NCBI RefSeq assembly: GCF_037975245.1
Contig: NC_092574.1
Location: 1,442,001-1,506,000, forward strand
DNA from: Apostichopus japonicus
Lineage: Eukaryota; Echinodermata; Holothuroidea; Aspidochirotida; Stichopodidae
DNA length: 64,000 nt
Direction of reading: 5' to 3'
Position numbers and translations under genes: made by a program. Positions 1 through 12,474 of the stretch are shown one piece after another. How positions within the stretch are numbered: position 1 is the first letter of the stretch; each line of letters begins with the position of its first letter. The notes beneath the pieces are model-generated. The model saw only the letters and a program-made list of their open reading frames with translations. It was not told where the DNA came from and did not search any database.

Positions 1-784
1 TACCATAATAAGAGAGCTTTGTTAGCAGATTGTTGTGATCAATTGTGTCAATGTCTTACTAATGTTATGAAATAGTAATACTGTCTCTTTGATGTTACCG
101 AAACACTCCATCGAGACACTGTACAGGCCCTTATATATTTATCTAGGTCAAAGATTCAGTTTTCCCAAGAGAAGTTTTAACTATCTTATTGAATCATGTC
201 ACAGGGCCTTTTCCCAAAATAGATTCGATGTGTCTGTAGAACATCCGAGAAGGTTCTTCTCACGTGGTATGGAAGTTTCCATAAAAAAGGGGTGGACTTC
301 CAAACTCCCAACCAATCAGGGCAGATCAGTCATTTATCCAATGATTTTTATATCGTTAAGTTAATGCAGGATGAGCAGGTTATTGGCTGCCTTCTGATTG
401 TGCGCAGAGGGATTTTCGGTAGAGTGATGTATAAAAGGTGGCATGGGTCCCGCAAGTTTTTCACTTCGTCACCATTTCATCACTCCTTCGAACTGCGTAA
501 TTGACGGAGTCAAATCATTGTAATTTTGTTTGTATGAGAATCGACAGAGAAGAAATTATACCGAATCACTAATCAAATCCTATCTTGTCAACTTGTTTTT
601 CTGAGAACTCATTGTTTTCTTCTATCTTCCGTTCGAGACGTCTCCTGAAGAAGCATAAAATACGGCATCAAGATAACCCCAGTACCTTTCTATCGCGAGT
701 CCCGATATAGTATTACATGTCGGAGGAGCGGGCTCGTCACAATATTACACTAAGGTCAAGATTCCAACTGAGGTTGTTTTTTAT
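1..784. other. Unresolved sequence with a TATA-like box
   Basis: No recognisable coding region. A TATAAAAGG box lies at about 430-438, and an ORF at 89-364 has no recognisable domain. The stretch abuts the truncated LINE and may itself be retroelement-derived, but I see no LTR, terminal repeat or conserved motif that proves it. Confidence 0.3.
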
Positions 785-2110
785 CTAAAGCATGAGAGAT
801 TTACAGCATCAATGAGAGCTATCTCAGTTGAGTGACCAGGATGAAAACCGTATTGTCTGTTATATAGGATGTTATTTTCTTCTAAGAAGTTGTGAATGCA
901 ATTAAACATAAGGCGCTCAAGGAGTTTAGAGAAGCTTGGTAAAACAGAAATTCAATGATAATTTACCAAAATGTCTTTATCACCATTTTTATGGATGGGA
1001 GTCACTTCTGCAGTCTTTAGCTTGTCTGGGAAGACACCTGTACAAAAGACATGTTAAATATATGACAAAGAGGGTTAGCAATATGGTGAATAATATGTTC
1101 AGCAATTCCAGGCCTAAAATCATCATACCCTGCTGATTTGTGCTGTTTTAGACAAGTAAGAGACACTTTAATAATTTCATCTTATTGGACTGGAAGTAGA
1201 AAAATTGATGAACATTAAAGTCATTAGGTGACAAGAAGTCTGTTGGATTAGATTTGAGGGGACATGATTTGCCAGTGATGGCCCGATATTTACAAGAAAG
1301 CTATTGAATTCATTTGATATATCTTAGAGTTCGCTTGCATTCCTGTAGACGGTTTTGAATGATGATGGATAGGAGAATAGCTTCTTTTTTTTAATTCCCT
1401 ATGAGAGTATTTACTGTCGATTTGGAGTCAATTCCACTATTAGAGAGTTTTTCAGTAAAATAAAGTTTTTTTGGTATTCTAAGAACATTAGTCAATCTGT
1501 TGAGATATCTGGTAAACACTCATTTATCTGTGACTGTTTGGTGTATTAAATAATTTTTAAAAAGTTTATTTTTTCTTTTAATTGAAGTTAGAATGCCCTT
1601 TGTAATTCAAGGATGGTGTTTATATTTATGTCTAATATTATGTTTGATATACGAAAAACAGCTATTAAAGGTAATGTTAAAGCTATCGATATATACGCTA
1701 TAGGCAGAATCTGCACATGTTTGTTCATAGACCTGAGTCCAGTCTGTGTTGGCAATGTCATACATGACACAGTTTATGTTGTTAATACAATAGTTTCTAA
1801 CATACCAGCAGTTTGATGGTTTGGGAGCTTTAGTGACTGGTTTCTTAAGGAATATATAGGAAAATGATCACTTAAATCAGTTGTCAAAATACCTGACAAT
1901 AAATTATCTTTATATACTGTACATTGGTTTTATATAGTGTCATCTAACTCTGTCAAAGAAAGTGGGTTTGTTTATCACTGGGTAAAAGCCATTTGAATAA
2001 GTGACATTCAGGCAGTCTATAGAGTTACTTTAAAAAAAAATAACAATATCGTAGTCACCTGTGAGATAGCAATGACAAGTTTCCTTAGATAAGATCTCCA
2101 ATATGTTTTA
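785..2110 (-). mobile_element. Decayed non-LTR retrotransposon (LINE), endonuclease to reverse transcriptase
   Basis: Read on the minus strand, pieces in several frames give a LINE ORF2 in the right order. GDYDIVIFF and GFYPVINKPTFF (about 2070-1950) and DLSDHFPIYSLRNQ (about 1880-1840) are from the end of the endonuclease. DIANTDWTQVYEQT (about 1765-1725) and PWITKGILTSIKRKNKLFKN (about 1610-1550) are from the linker. GVFPDKLKTAEVTPIHKNGDK, ISVLPSFSKLLERLMF and YGFHPGHSTEIALIDA (about 1045-800) are reverse transcriptase motifs. Stops and frameshifts show it is dead, and it is cut off near 785 inside the RT domain. The family looks CR1/Jockey-like; the exact clade cannot be settled by eye. 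Confidence 0.85.
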
Positions 2111-3105
2111 TATTTACATACCTTCATTGGTTTCTTCTTCAGTGAATGTCTCATTTTGGCCTGTAGAAATAAGATGTACAGTATTCATATAAGTGGATCA
2201 TTGAGAATCTCAAATCCAGTAACTTCTCTCATTGGCGATGATCAACTTGAGCTTTGTTTCCAACATTCATTTCTTTCAAAAGTCCAATACAAATAAAGTA
2301 CAAATGCATTTGAAAAAGGAATGACAGGGGGGGGGGGACTGAGGGGGTTCTTGCCATTTCAGTGAAGTTAAGTAGTGTCTGTAAAATTCTTAGTGTAAAG
2401 TGCAAGTCAATAGATTTGCTATCAATTGATTCACTGAATTTGTCTATCAAGCTCTGAAATATAATCAATTTATAGACAAAACAACCAAGTCCTAGATAAC
2501 ATGTTAATTGGCAAAATCAGGTCATTTCTAAAATGAAATTAATGTAATTTTGATATCTGACAATAAAAAAAAATGAAAATTGGAAAGAGGCTCACTAATT
2601 GCAGTCTAACATGAAAGTAGGAAATGGGGATACCATCTTATCGGTAGTCACATCACTGCCCAGACGAAAATAGGGCAATAAAACCACAGAATTCCCTGAA
2701 ATACAGTATAAGCCAGGAAAAGCATGGATTTTATCCAGGGAAATCTGGGAAAACTTCTGGGTTTGAAAATGGTCATTTGGACAGGAAAAGCCTGTTTTTT
2801 TTGTAACGCATTTAGAGCCAGATAAAGGCCGAACAAGCCTGAAGTGTTAACCCAGGTTTAACCTAGAAAAGCCAGGTGTATATATGTGTGAGTGAAGAGA
2901 CCCACGAAAAGCCTGGCATGCGAACCTAGCAATACCTTGGAATAGTGTTGCAAAGGAAACAGGATTTCCAAAAGGAAAATGATAATTGACAATTACATTT
3001 ACAATTTAAAAGGCACTAAATTTGGTATTATCTATTCTTTTCTTCCTAAGATTGTAATTTACATTGAGGTTGGAGAGTGAGTCTTTATTGAATATTTGTC
3101 CTATT
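2111..3105. other. Intergenic, no gene seen
   Basis: A G-run sits near 2329-2338. At 2690-2930 a short motif like CCAGGAAAAGC or AAAAGCCTGG recurs in degenerate copies. No coding or RNA gene is supported. Confidence 0.5.
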
Positions 3106-3113
3106 CACCCAAT

Positions 3114-3884
3114 CAAGGGCGGCGGAACCGGGGGGCACAGGGGGCACGTGCCCCCCCACTTTTCCTCAGATTAAAAATGTGCCCTTTTTCTACATAAAAA
3201 TTTCTAAATAAAAAAAGAGTTTACAAAGCGAAACCCACGTCGAATGAAATATTTCGGGAAGTTTTAAATGTTTACTACCACAGGCGTAGGAGCCCAATTT
3301 GATTTGGGGGGCTGTAACGACTTGCCCGAAAAATATTACCACAATTTTTCGTGCGCTACACGCGCGTTCAACATGTTAATGTGCATATCATATAGGCATG
3401 CGTTGGTTATTACATCGCATGCCAATAACATACAATCATTTGCCGTGTTATAACCCTTCCAAATTGGTTAGAATTATTGGCAAAGTCGTTACAATAATAA
3501 TGATCATAATAATATCAGTTTAACCATTGAAAACACATAGAAAATTACTTTTCTTTCAGTATTTTGAAATATTTCATTTGCTTTCATGCATGTATCGATC
3601 GCGTGTGCAGGGACTTGGACTTTATAATGATTTCACCTCATTTTGTCGTTTCCTTGTTTCCCAATTTGCACATTAGATACTGTACTGCAGTGCTAGTATG
3701 CATTGTTTCCTTGAGGGGGGGGGGGGGGTGGCGTTGATGGAGTGATGTGTACACGCAAATAAGATAATACAATAAGAGTTATGAAGGGTACTAAATATCA
3801 GGCTGTATCAGTCCAATCGAATTTCTGCAAAGTGCCCTTCGACGTTGGTGCCCCCCCAGATTTAAAGTGCTTCCGCCGCCCTTG
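3114..3884. mobile_element. Non-autonomous hAT element with 8-bp target duplication
   Basis: Terminal inverted repeats CAAGGGCGGCGGAA and TTCCGCCGCCCTTG bound a 771-bp element. The flanks carry identical 8-bp duplications CACCCAAT (3106-3113 and 3885-3892), the hAT signature. Next to the termini are long G and C runs. No transposase ORF is visible. Inside, CAGGCGTAGGAGCCC near 3280 looks like the end of another hAT family and suggests a nested fragment. Confidence 0.88.
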
Positions 3885-3892
3885 CACCCAAT

Positions 3893-6199
3893 AGATACTC
3901 TCAACATGGACAGACAGAACTGAAAACAGTTCTAATATCAATTCAAAATAATTTATTCAAATGAGAAGTTGCAACAAAAAAAACCCAGACAAGTTGAAAA
4001 TTGTAAGTTAAAATCTTCTGCCCTTCTTTCAGTCAATCTCTCAGCTTTGACCTAACCATGGTAAGGTCTATGTTATACTGTACGTTGCTACCACAAGATC
4101 TCAAACAATAGGAAAATAAATAAAGTTCAAATTTGATGGGTTGGTCAGAACCCTGAAAGCAAACAGAGGCTTAATTTGCTAAACATCCTACTACAATAAA
4201 GTTACCTGAACATACTATCAAATTACATTTTTGTCATTTTCATGAGTAAGTTTGCTTATGACTTCTTTTCTCAGGTAATAATTAGCATGTGCCGTTTTTT
4301 TTTGTTTTTTTTGTGAAATGAGTTTAACACCAAACTTTATTTGATTAACTTGAAGCCTACACAGTAAATAACAGAAAGTGTTATTCAAAAATTTGAAGCT
4401 TTCATAAAGGGTTTTGGGAAGTTAAATTTCATGTTCAATGGGTACTTGATAAAGTTCAAGCACAAAGAGAGCTGAAACTTTGGTCCTAATTATTATAACT
4501 CTGAAGGAAGCCTTTAGACTTTTACTTACTTTCCAGCTAATTCCTCTTCCTGTGTCCAATGCTGGCCTCAGCTCTGCATTTTTATTTGTGTGCATTCCCA
4601 GGACACGACATGACTTCAACTACTCAGGTGAAAACAGCAGATTTGCCAACTTGCAAACTACCTGTGAAGCTATGGTTAATGAACCAATTTGGACTTCTAG
4701 TTCTTTCTGAAAGAGAGAAAATGTTTTTAATAATGACAAGGTTTCTACAAATGGAAAGTTCCCTACCTCAGGGACATACATAGGTTTAAATAATAGAGGG
4801 GAGTGCTGGAACCTGTAACTTTGCTACACATTTAGAAATTGCCATTCAAGGAAAGAAATGGGAGGGGGGTGACGTAGTGGCAAAAGTGTAGTGATAACCT
4901 CAAGGATGTTTAAAGTTAAGACAGACTCTAATAATTCCAAAATGCATTCATAATTTCTCAGTAACATCCTTACAACTTTGTGATTGTTTACTCTACATTA
5001 TTTTCCATGTAAGCAGGGCAATGTAAAGCTATCATTGGTTCATGATATACATTGCAGTGAGAAGACTAGATTGCACAGCAGAGTGGATGTACAGAGATTG
5101 AAGGAGGGTCTAAAAGTGAAACATCTGGGAAATTGACAGTCTTTATTGGAACAATACATTCCATTGGAATTTCAAACCTCCAGAAAGCTTGTATCTTTCT
5201 GTATTTAACTAAACTGTACTGGTTGTTTTCAAGCTTAACACATGTACATTAATGAAATCATAGAAAAATGCAGTTTGACGAGAGGTTTGGAAATTGCCAG
5301 TTTATATAATAATTTTGAAATCAACTTGGCTCAATGATTCACCATTTGGCATTTCTTTAAACACTTTGCAATACTTGAAATTCCAGTGGAACAATGGAAC
5401 TGCATTTGCTTGACTTTGTAGATGGCCAAAAAATAGACTAGGCTAATATTTGACCTAGCCTAGCTAGCCCAGCAAGTTGTGATCCGACGTAGCCTTGGCG
5501 AGTTCTAGATTCTAAACTTACCAATATTAAGTAAGATGCTCAATCCTCCCTGAAATACTTTACTTATATCACTTTTGCATTGATGGAATCCATGGTCGCC
5601 ACTTTAGTTTTGGTTAAAAACCTACACATTAAACTTTCGCCAATGTTCGATACAGCTGTTGCCTGTGTACTGTATGTGTCAATCATAACCAGTTTTGCTG
5701 CTCGGATTTAATAATAATCATTTCCCTTCAGCAATAAGCCAGACCTCCCAAATTTCCGACACTAGCTAAAGGCCTGCGTCAGCCTGTGTCCGTTTTATTT
5801 CGATCACTTACTATTTTGATACTTGATTAAGGGATTATACCCGAAATGTTGTGGTGTTTCAGCAAACATTTTAACACTATTAATTACTTCTTTGACCAAT
5901 ACACACACACACAAATGCACATACAGTACCATGGAGCTATAAACAGATAGCTCCATAGACATACACAGACATACACCCACATGCACATGTCAAGGTCATC
6001 AGATTAAAGGACAAAATTACCAGCCCATTGGAAAATAGAGAAGGCATACATAAAGTCAATATCGTCAACACTTTCAGGAGAAAATAACAAACATTAGTTA
6101 TAGGAACGCTGATTTTCAAAATATGGTCACCTTTGGTAGAAATTCTTAACCTGTTATTACCACCCTGGCCTGGAGGAATTTACCTCATTGTGACATCCT
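3893..6199. other. Intergenic, no gene seen
   Basis: Short ORFs here lack recognisable domains. A CA microsatellite is at about 5900-5912, followed by CACATA-type repeats up to about 5985. Nothing else is supported. Confidence 0.5.
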
Positions 6200-6207
6200 G
6201 TGCTTGC

Positions 6208-7377
6208 CAGCGGCGTAACGATGAGTCTGGGGGCCCCTGGGTCCAGGGAAGGAAGGGCCCCCTGGCTGGTGCGGAGAATCAACCGATGTGCGCGCAGCGC
6301 ACATCACGAGCGAGGAGCGCGAAGTCCTGAAGGCGTGGGTCCATCCTTAGGGCCCTGGAAGCTCTGGGGTTCTACAAGCTCTCTGGTGCAATCTAAGCCG
6401 TATATGGAACATTTCGTGGTGATTTTATCGACTGAAATTTTGGGGAAAATCTACGTTCATAGACACATTTTTGGTCCGCTATGTCTGTCATACTGGGAAC
6501 ATGAAAAAATGTGTTGCAAAGCTAGAATACATTAAGAGATTGAAAGGACAATAAGACCAAATGACCAATGCCCAATTAACATAAACATGTATATTTCCAC
6601 CCGTGGCGTAACTCGACCCTGTTGACAAATGGTATCCAAGTTCCCGAGAACTTGGAAGGCTAGAGCTTGAATTTACTGAGCCTGGCCTTCTTGTCAGCAA
6701 ACATATCGATTAGTCCATCTATATCAAGTGACCATGCCACCTCGCTCCCGATGGAAAGGATAGCCAGCGAATCCAGCCGATCTTGAGAAATGGTTGAACG
6801 TAGGTAAGTCTTGATTAGCTTGAACTTGGAGAATGATCTTTTTGCGGTCGCCACTGTGACTGGAAGTGTAATAAATAGGACCACAGCCGATAACATACAA
6901 ATCCACACACAAATCTTAGGCATCGGCGATTTGGCTGATAGCTGAGGAAAGCATCAGCCAAAGGGGTTCAAAATACGCAAAAATTTGTGTCATTTGGCCA
7001 GTTATCGGCCAATGTCATGTGGCAACCGTGACCGAGAGCGAATTCATTGAAATTAGAGGCGCTATTTCGCTATAATATGTACCAGCGTAGCCTTTCAAGT
7101 TCCAGTGTTTTACCTCAGGCTCTTGAGTCAGTCGTGCGGAAAGAAGGATACGAGATTTGCAGTTGCAGGGGCATATGATTTTTGACGAACGTATTCACGC
7201 ACAGAAAAATATGTCCATTGTCTCGTTTATAGTTTCTTTTCCAACGAAAACGTGCCGTTAAAAAGAAAAGAAAAAAGGGTACCCCTCTTCTAAGTTCTGT
7301 ACATCAGTGCAGCGGGGCCCCCTTTGGTCGGGGCCCCTGGGTTTGCCCCGTCCGAGCCCATAGGCGTTACGCCGCTG
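6208..7377 (-). mobile_element. hAT element carrying a transposase C-terminal relic
   Basis: Inverted termini CAGCGGCGTAACG and CGTTACGCCGCTG with identical 8-bp flanking duplications GTGCTTGC (6200-6207 and 7378-7385) define a 1170-bp element. On the minus strand 6923-6660 encodes LPVTVATAKRSFSKFKLIK followed by SQDRLDSLAILSI, the hAT C-terminal dimerisation region (ZBED/zinc-finger MYM-like family). The N-terminal catalytic part is missing, so this is an internally deleted, non-autonomous copy. Subterminal GGGGCCCC-rich stretches match the style of the other hAT elements here. Confidence 0.9.
6660..6923 (-). pseudogene. hAT transposase C-terminal dimerisation domain fragment
   Basis: An 87-codon open stretch inside the 6208-7377 element contains TLPVTVATAKRSFSKFKLI, LRSTISQDRLDSLAILS and GLIDMFADKKARL. 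These are the conserved core of the hAT dimerisation domain found at the C-terminus of transposases of about 600 aa. No DDE residues or BED finger accompany it, so it cannot be an active transposase. The terminal KARLSKFKL before the stop is probably near the original C-terminus. Confidence 0.85.
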
Positions 7378-7385
7378 GTGCTTGC

Positions 7386-8689
7386 ATGTTCATTTGGAAT
7401 GTCTGAGAACAAGTTGGAGAGTAAATATCTCCATGAAAGTAACTTCTAGCAATTATAGCATGCTATAATTTCGGGCTACATATACAGACTGCTTTCAAGC
7501 ATTTTAATTAGTGCAAGGTCCATTTAACCAATGGTTGCAATTTGCCACAATTTCCAAGGGTGGAATAATAGTACAAATCAAAGAAGGTTCAGAATAATAG
7601 CATTTGAAACACCTGATGAGGAAAAAAACTGGATTCTCGGTACTTAACTTCTTAATGAATTTTGATTCTCCGCATCCAATGTATTTGTATCATAATTTAA
7701 CCATTTAAATTCTTTTTTCTGGAGAAGAATAGTAACAGAACTTACCCTTTTTATAAAATGCACCACATACATTGCTACTGTCTATTGCTGATTTTGAAAT
7801 TACTGTGCATGTGCCATCATTCATGTGGACCCAGCTGTTGTCTTTCACTCTTTTGGCGTCAACTGGTTGACAAAGTCCCTTCGTGAATCTATATTAAAAA
7901 GAGTAATACTTTTTAAATATATCTTTTTTTTCTGGTGCATCCTTCAATTCTTGAACAAATTCCTCAACAAGCTTGGTAAGCTGTTGTTTGGTGTTAGCCT
8001 AAAATAGAAAACGTTGAGAATCTTCTCAGTGATTCCACAGCCTAGGCCTATAAGCTTGTTTAAGAAACTGTTGGGGAGTATGGTGGAGGGGAGGGGGTTA
8101 TACAAACAAAATTATATAGACAAGTATCGTAACATTCATAAACAGGGGAAGTTCCATGGGTATTCAGAGGTTCAGTCCCCCACCCCCACACTTCACTATA
8201 TCTCTCCCTTTCTCTTTGTGACGCATCAATTTAACATATTAACATATTTCACTGGGACCTATGATTTCTCAGTATTTATTCTTTGTTGTGGTTGAAATTC
8301 TCCTCTAGTATTTTATATTATTTACAAGGGAGTCTAATTCTCCATTGGGTACTATTCTCCAGGACAAAATCTTGTGCTTCCTAAGGTATACATTTTGTGA
8401 TGCAATAATTAACTTCAATTGTTTGAAATGATCCACTGGCACTGTAAAGGCCTTCTAGTTCGAGATGCATCGTCTGCAGCCACCACATTGTCATCTATCT
8501 GATCTCTTGTATTAACATATTTTCATGAGAAGCTATATGTTTGCTCCATATTTAATCTTTGTTGTGGTTGAAATTCTCTTTCATCAATGTTCAGCCTAGT
8601 TGGATCAACCTGTATCCACATCTGCCATGCTATATACTGTAGTAGTTAATATTATTTATAAGGGAGCCTAATTCTCCATTTGGTTACAT
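7386..8689. other. Intergenic with a partial internal duplication
   Basis: Blocks around 8270-8345 and 8550-8690 share TTGTTGTGGTTGAAATTCTC and GGGAG(T/C)CTAATTCTCCAT. The phrase ATCTATCTGATCTCTTGTA occurs near 8493 and again near 8713, the second time within the Penelope-like coding tail. This suggests a duplicated piece of that retroelement. No gene is supported. Confidence 0.5.
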
Positions 8690-9420
8690 CACTAGCACAA
8701 CCACTAATGTAATCTATCTGATCTCTTGTAGAGTGTGCGGCATCCAGTATGTTGGCGAAACCAAAACCACCCTTAAGAAGCGATTCTATGGTCACAGACC
8801 CACAGTTAACACCATGAAGACCGAGACCCCGGTTGGAGAACATTTCAACCTTCCCAACCATACCATTAATGACAAGTCCCTACAGAAGATTGAATCCTTA
8901 GGTAGCCATCCCGACCTAGTACGACTCAGCAGAGAGTGACTGTGGATGCAATCACTTTGCAACATTCAACCTCATGAGCAGTGGCGGAGCTAGGGGTACT
9001 GGTCAAGGGGGGCGAGAATGTTCTGTAGGGGCGCTTTCGACACTTTCTAAGCGGAGCGCCACCATAGGTTGGCGCGGAGCGTACAAAATTTTTTGAGTAA
9101 AGATACTTCCTAGATCGCCGGAAACGAACCTTTCATGGCCTTGCTAATTTGCAGATAAACGAAGAATAAATAGGTGTCATCGCCAACAAAATGTGACAAA
9201 TGTCAATAGGTAGATGAGAGCGCAATAAAAAAATTAAATAATCGCGAATAAGTAAAAGTGCTAAAAGCTGAAAAGGGCGCCAGCGGTCCATTTGAGTCCG
9301 TCAGGGGGGCATTCGCCCCCCCCCCTGACTATATGGACGCTCCGCCACTGCTCATGAGCTCAACATTCAGGAAGGACATGACTATAACTTTTCTTCTGTT
9401 TCGCCCCCTCCATATCCCCT
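8690..9420 (+). mobile_element. Penelope-like element tail with GIY-YIG endonuclease, interrupted by hAT
   Basis: The plus strand reads NVIYLISCRVCGIQYVGET, then KKRFYGH, ETPVGEHFNLPNH and SLGSHPDLVRLSRE. This is the GIY-YIG endonuclease found at the C-terminus of Penelope-like retroelements. After a TGA at 8938-8940 the same frame continues as LWMQSLCNIQPHE. The hAT copy 8979-9350 then intervenes, and past its target duplication the frame resumes as LNIQEGHDYNF. The reverse transcriptase upstream is not recognisable. The copy is dead (in-frame stop plus insertion). Confidence 0.88.
8979..9350. mobile_element. hAT MITE inserted in the Penelope-like element
   Basis: Inverted termini CAGTGGCGGAGC and GCTCCGCCACTG, identical flanking 8-bp duplications CTCATGAG (8971-8978 and 9351-9358), 372 bp, no transposase. 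It lies exactly inside the Penelope-like reading frame, so it is younger than that element. Confidence 0.93.
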
Positions 9421-9555
9421 TGTAACCCCCACCCCCTCCCCGTCACTCCTCCCATAGCTCTCGTCCACCCTTTCTCCACACGTTTCTTTCTTCGTCCTTT
9501 AGTTTCTAGTTTATTCCCTACACCCTCTTCCCTTAATCCTCCCTTTGTCCCTCCA

Positions 9556-10835
9556 CTGGGTGTATGGGCGGCCATTTGGGCAAAAAAAAATACAACGATG
9601 AAACAAGAGAAAAACAGACATGAACAAAGACGAAAAGGAACAATAATAATAATGAAGTGCATTTTAGCATGGAGGTAAAACAGACCTCCATGATTATAGA
9701 TAGACTGAAAGGATATAGAGATGAAACATTCTAAACAAGAAAAGGAGAATTAAACAGACCAAAATGAAGAAAATTAACATGATCATACAGCTAATAATAA
9801 GAAAAAGATGCACCAAATGGAAACTGACTAAGCAACCAAATTAAACTACAGCAAGCCATCGGTATATAACTAGCGAACTAAATGAAAGTTTGCCCCAATG
9901 ACTGAAAGTTTTCCCCATAAATCAAAACGAACGTTGGGACAGAATCAAAACAAACAGCGGGCAAAATCAAAACAGAGGGCGATACACTAAGCACGCCTCG
10001 TAGATAATTTTTATAGGAACGCCCTCAGCTCACCGCAACGGTGCGACTCGAACCGGATATTGCTGCATAGAAATTTTGTGTCTTGGTGTCTTATCATCAG
10101 GCCCATATGTACTTGGTCACGGTTACAAGGCCTGTCTATGATAATCAGTATGGCAGTGTCCCTCGTCATACTCGTCTGCCTCTGCCCCGGTTAAAAATTC
10201 TCTTGCGGGTTCAATGACAATAGGAAGATTAGCCCACACAGTTCACTTACCTTGTGAAGCACGGTGCAGCATGGTTGGACAGAAGTGTCGTGCTTACAAG
10301 ATGTCGTAACTACATTTCGTAATATAACAAGGTCAAGGAAAACCAAAACAGTGGCATCTATCCATTTAGTTCATGTATAGGCGTTCGTTCGTTTCGCGTG
10401 AACGTTCGTTTTGATTTCGTTCGAATGTCTTTTTGATTATTGTTACATCTTTGTTTTTATGGTGCCCCTTGTTCTTTTGTTCTGAGCACTTTTTTGTTTC
10501 GCGTGTGAGCGTTCGTTTTGATTTCGTTCGAATGTTCTTTTGCTTACAATACATCTTCCTTTTTATGGTGGCGATTAATCTTTTTGTTCTGACAAGTGGA
10601 TCGATTTTGACTTCTCGATGCTCCTTGTTTATCATTCGGTTGCAGGTTTTGATGTTTCGCTACATGATTGTCTTTTTATTTCTCTTTTTAAGTGTGCCTT
10701 ACAAAATGTTTACGATGGCATTACTTATGTTTGTTTCATTTGGCATATATCTTCTTTTTCAATTTTCTTTCTTGCTTATTTCTTTCACCGTTGTATTTTT
10801 TGCACAAATGGCCGCCCATATGCGCGCAGCAGGCA
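9556..10835. repeat. Possible long DNA element with divergent inverted ends
   Basis: TATGGGCGGCCATTTGGGCA near 9560 followed by a poly-A tract and ATACAACGATGAAA is matched in inverted orientation by TTTCACCGTTGTATTTTTTG and AAATGGCCGCCCATA near 10780-10820. Within it, 10380-10470 and 10498-10570 form a tandem pair containing CGTTCGTTTTGATTTCGTTC. CAAAACGAACG near 9925 is its inverse. The T-rich ORF at 10433-10861 has no recognised domain and is probably a composition effect. Target duplications could not be assigned. Confidence 0.4.
10020..10110 (-). repeat. Possible tRNA-derived SINE fragment
   Basis: On the minus strand GGTTCGAGTC (10045-10054) matches the RNA polymerase III B box exactly and is identical to that of the clearer SINE at 43690. 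A loosely A-box-like GGCCTGATGATAAG lies about 50 nt upstream. The rest is not foldable into a full tRNA by eye. Confidence 0.35.
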
Positions 10836-10869
10836 CAAAATCGCAATTTAACCAGATTTAGAGAATAAA

Positions 10870-12160
10870 TCGTATTTACTACTCGGTGATTATGATAGTA
10901 CGGTTCAGTTATCGGGGCGGGATTCCGGGGCTTGTAAAGAAAACTTTGAGAACAATAATTCCAGATGAAGGCAATAAATAGAAATCCCACATGTGAAAGA
11001 TGCTAGGGACCTTTTGTGATCCACTGGGCCACTGTCCGGTAAGGGTCTATGGGGCCCCGACAAGCTCCGAGGTATTTACAAAGTTATGGACATTAAAATG
11101 TCGCTTCCAACTTCTTCAAGTGGTATTGGGTGCAAATGAATGAATGATATGTCTTTTCATTCATTCATTCATTTAGGGATTCTAAAACTAGTGGCATGTA
11201 CAAATTCGAAGAGAAAGTGTGGCTGATTTTCACAAAACCGATATAATAAACTTTTTAGGGATATTTTCCTTAGGGAACTTGTAGGGCTGGGGAGATGTGC
11301 CTCCTCCCCATATAGTAAGTTAAATAGACACTAGAAATTCCAGTTAAAGTAGGATTTGTGCATTGGCTTCGAAGTCAGGTACTGAGAATTATTACCAACG
11401 ATTGCTTCATGGTCCGACGGTGCCGGTGCATTGGGTGCGGGTCATTGGGGGGGGGGGGGGTTATGGTTTACATTGTCTCGAGGACTATCGGGTCGGGGTT
11501 CTGTCCTGCTTTCCGGTCATTTGGGCGCGTGATTTACGTTGACTGTAGAAATGGGAGGAAAATATAACAACCGTAGCATTACCTATTTTTATGTAGGGAG
11601 ACTCATTCACGTCTCTGCGCAGACTCAGCAGAGTCTACCCGGATAGGGCTTACAGGGCACGAAAACCATGGAACTTGATCCACTCTCAACCTCTGGACCC
11701 TTATATCGAGACTGTGATCGTATGATCGTGACGATGTTAGGTCAAGTGTCATGGGTATCACGAGTTCCTTGGAAAAGGAATATATACTTCACGTGATCAG
11801 GTTACACTCTGGTGAACCAGACTGTGTACTGTTTATCACGTGATCACATGAACTTTGCAAAAGACCCCGTGCTGGAAAGTTTCTATTCTCGCACAACAAT
11901 AGCGAACTGTGGCTGTCCATTAATACGATGTACAGCACCGGCACCTTGTTATTAGTAAGGTTTAATTCCATTTCCATGAACAAAAGAACACTGTTCTTAC
12001 GCATATGCATGGCATTAACAAACAAGAAATTTTCTATGGATAGCTCCTAGCTCGGCTGTGGATAATTACTGTGTGCCACCTGCTGAATATTCATTATTAT
12101 TAACATTCTACCTGGGTCATTCCGCTGGGATTCATTAAATGTACTATCACCTATGGTGCG
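10870..12160. other. Intergenic, no gene seen
   Basis: A G-run at about 11447-11460 and a TTCATTCATTCATTC tract near 11157 are the only distinctive marks. No supported gene. Confidence 0.5.
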
Positions 12161-12162
12161 CC

Positions 12163-12405
12163 TAGTGTGCCATAAGTCCTGAAATCGACATAAGTCGAAT
12201 GAACTTGACATGTGTACGTTTCTCGTGCTCTGATTGGATGAAATCGACGCCAAGTGTGCCGTAAGTCCTGAACTCGACATATGTCGAATTAAATTGACAT
12301 ATGTCGGTTTTTCGTGCTCTCATTGGACGACCAGTGTCACATGTTGTTTCCTAGCGCTCTGATTGGAAGAAATCGACTTTGACATATCAAAATCGACGCC
12401 AAGTA
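12163..12405. repeat. Imperfect tandem repeat, about 90 bp unit
   Basis: GTCCTGAA(A/C)TCGACATA(A/T)GTCGAAT, CGTGCTCT(G/C)ATTGGA and AAATCGACGCCAAGT each recur two to three times in the same order. The CGACATATGTCG segment is palindromic. Confidence 0.7.
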
Positions 12406-12474
12406 TCAAATACATACATATATATATATATATACCGGTACGGATTTCGGTCTGTGACACAAAAGTCTGAGGTT

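Noticed and set aside
10433-10861. 142-codon hydrophobic ORF, possible membrane protein
   Set aside because: Phe/Leu/Ile richness follows from T-rich repeat DNA, and its end overlaps the inverted repeat also read in the ORF at 9360-9662.
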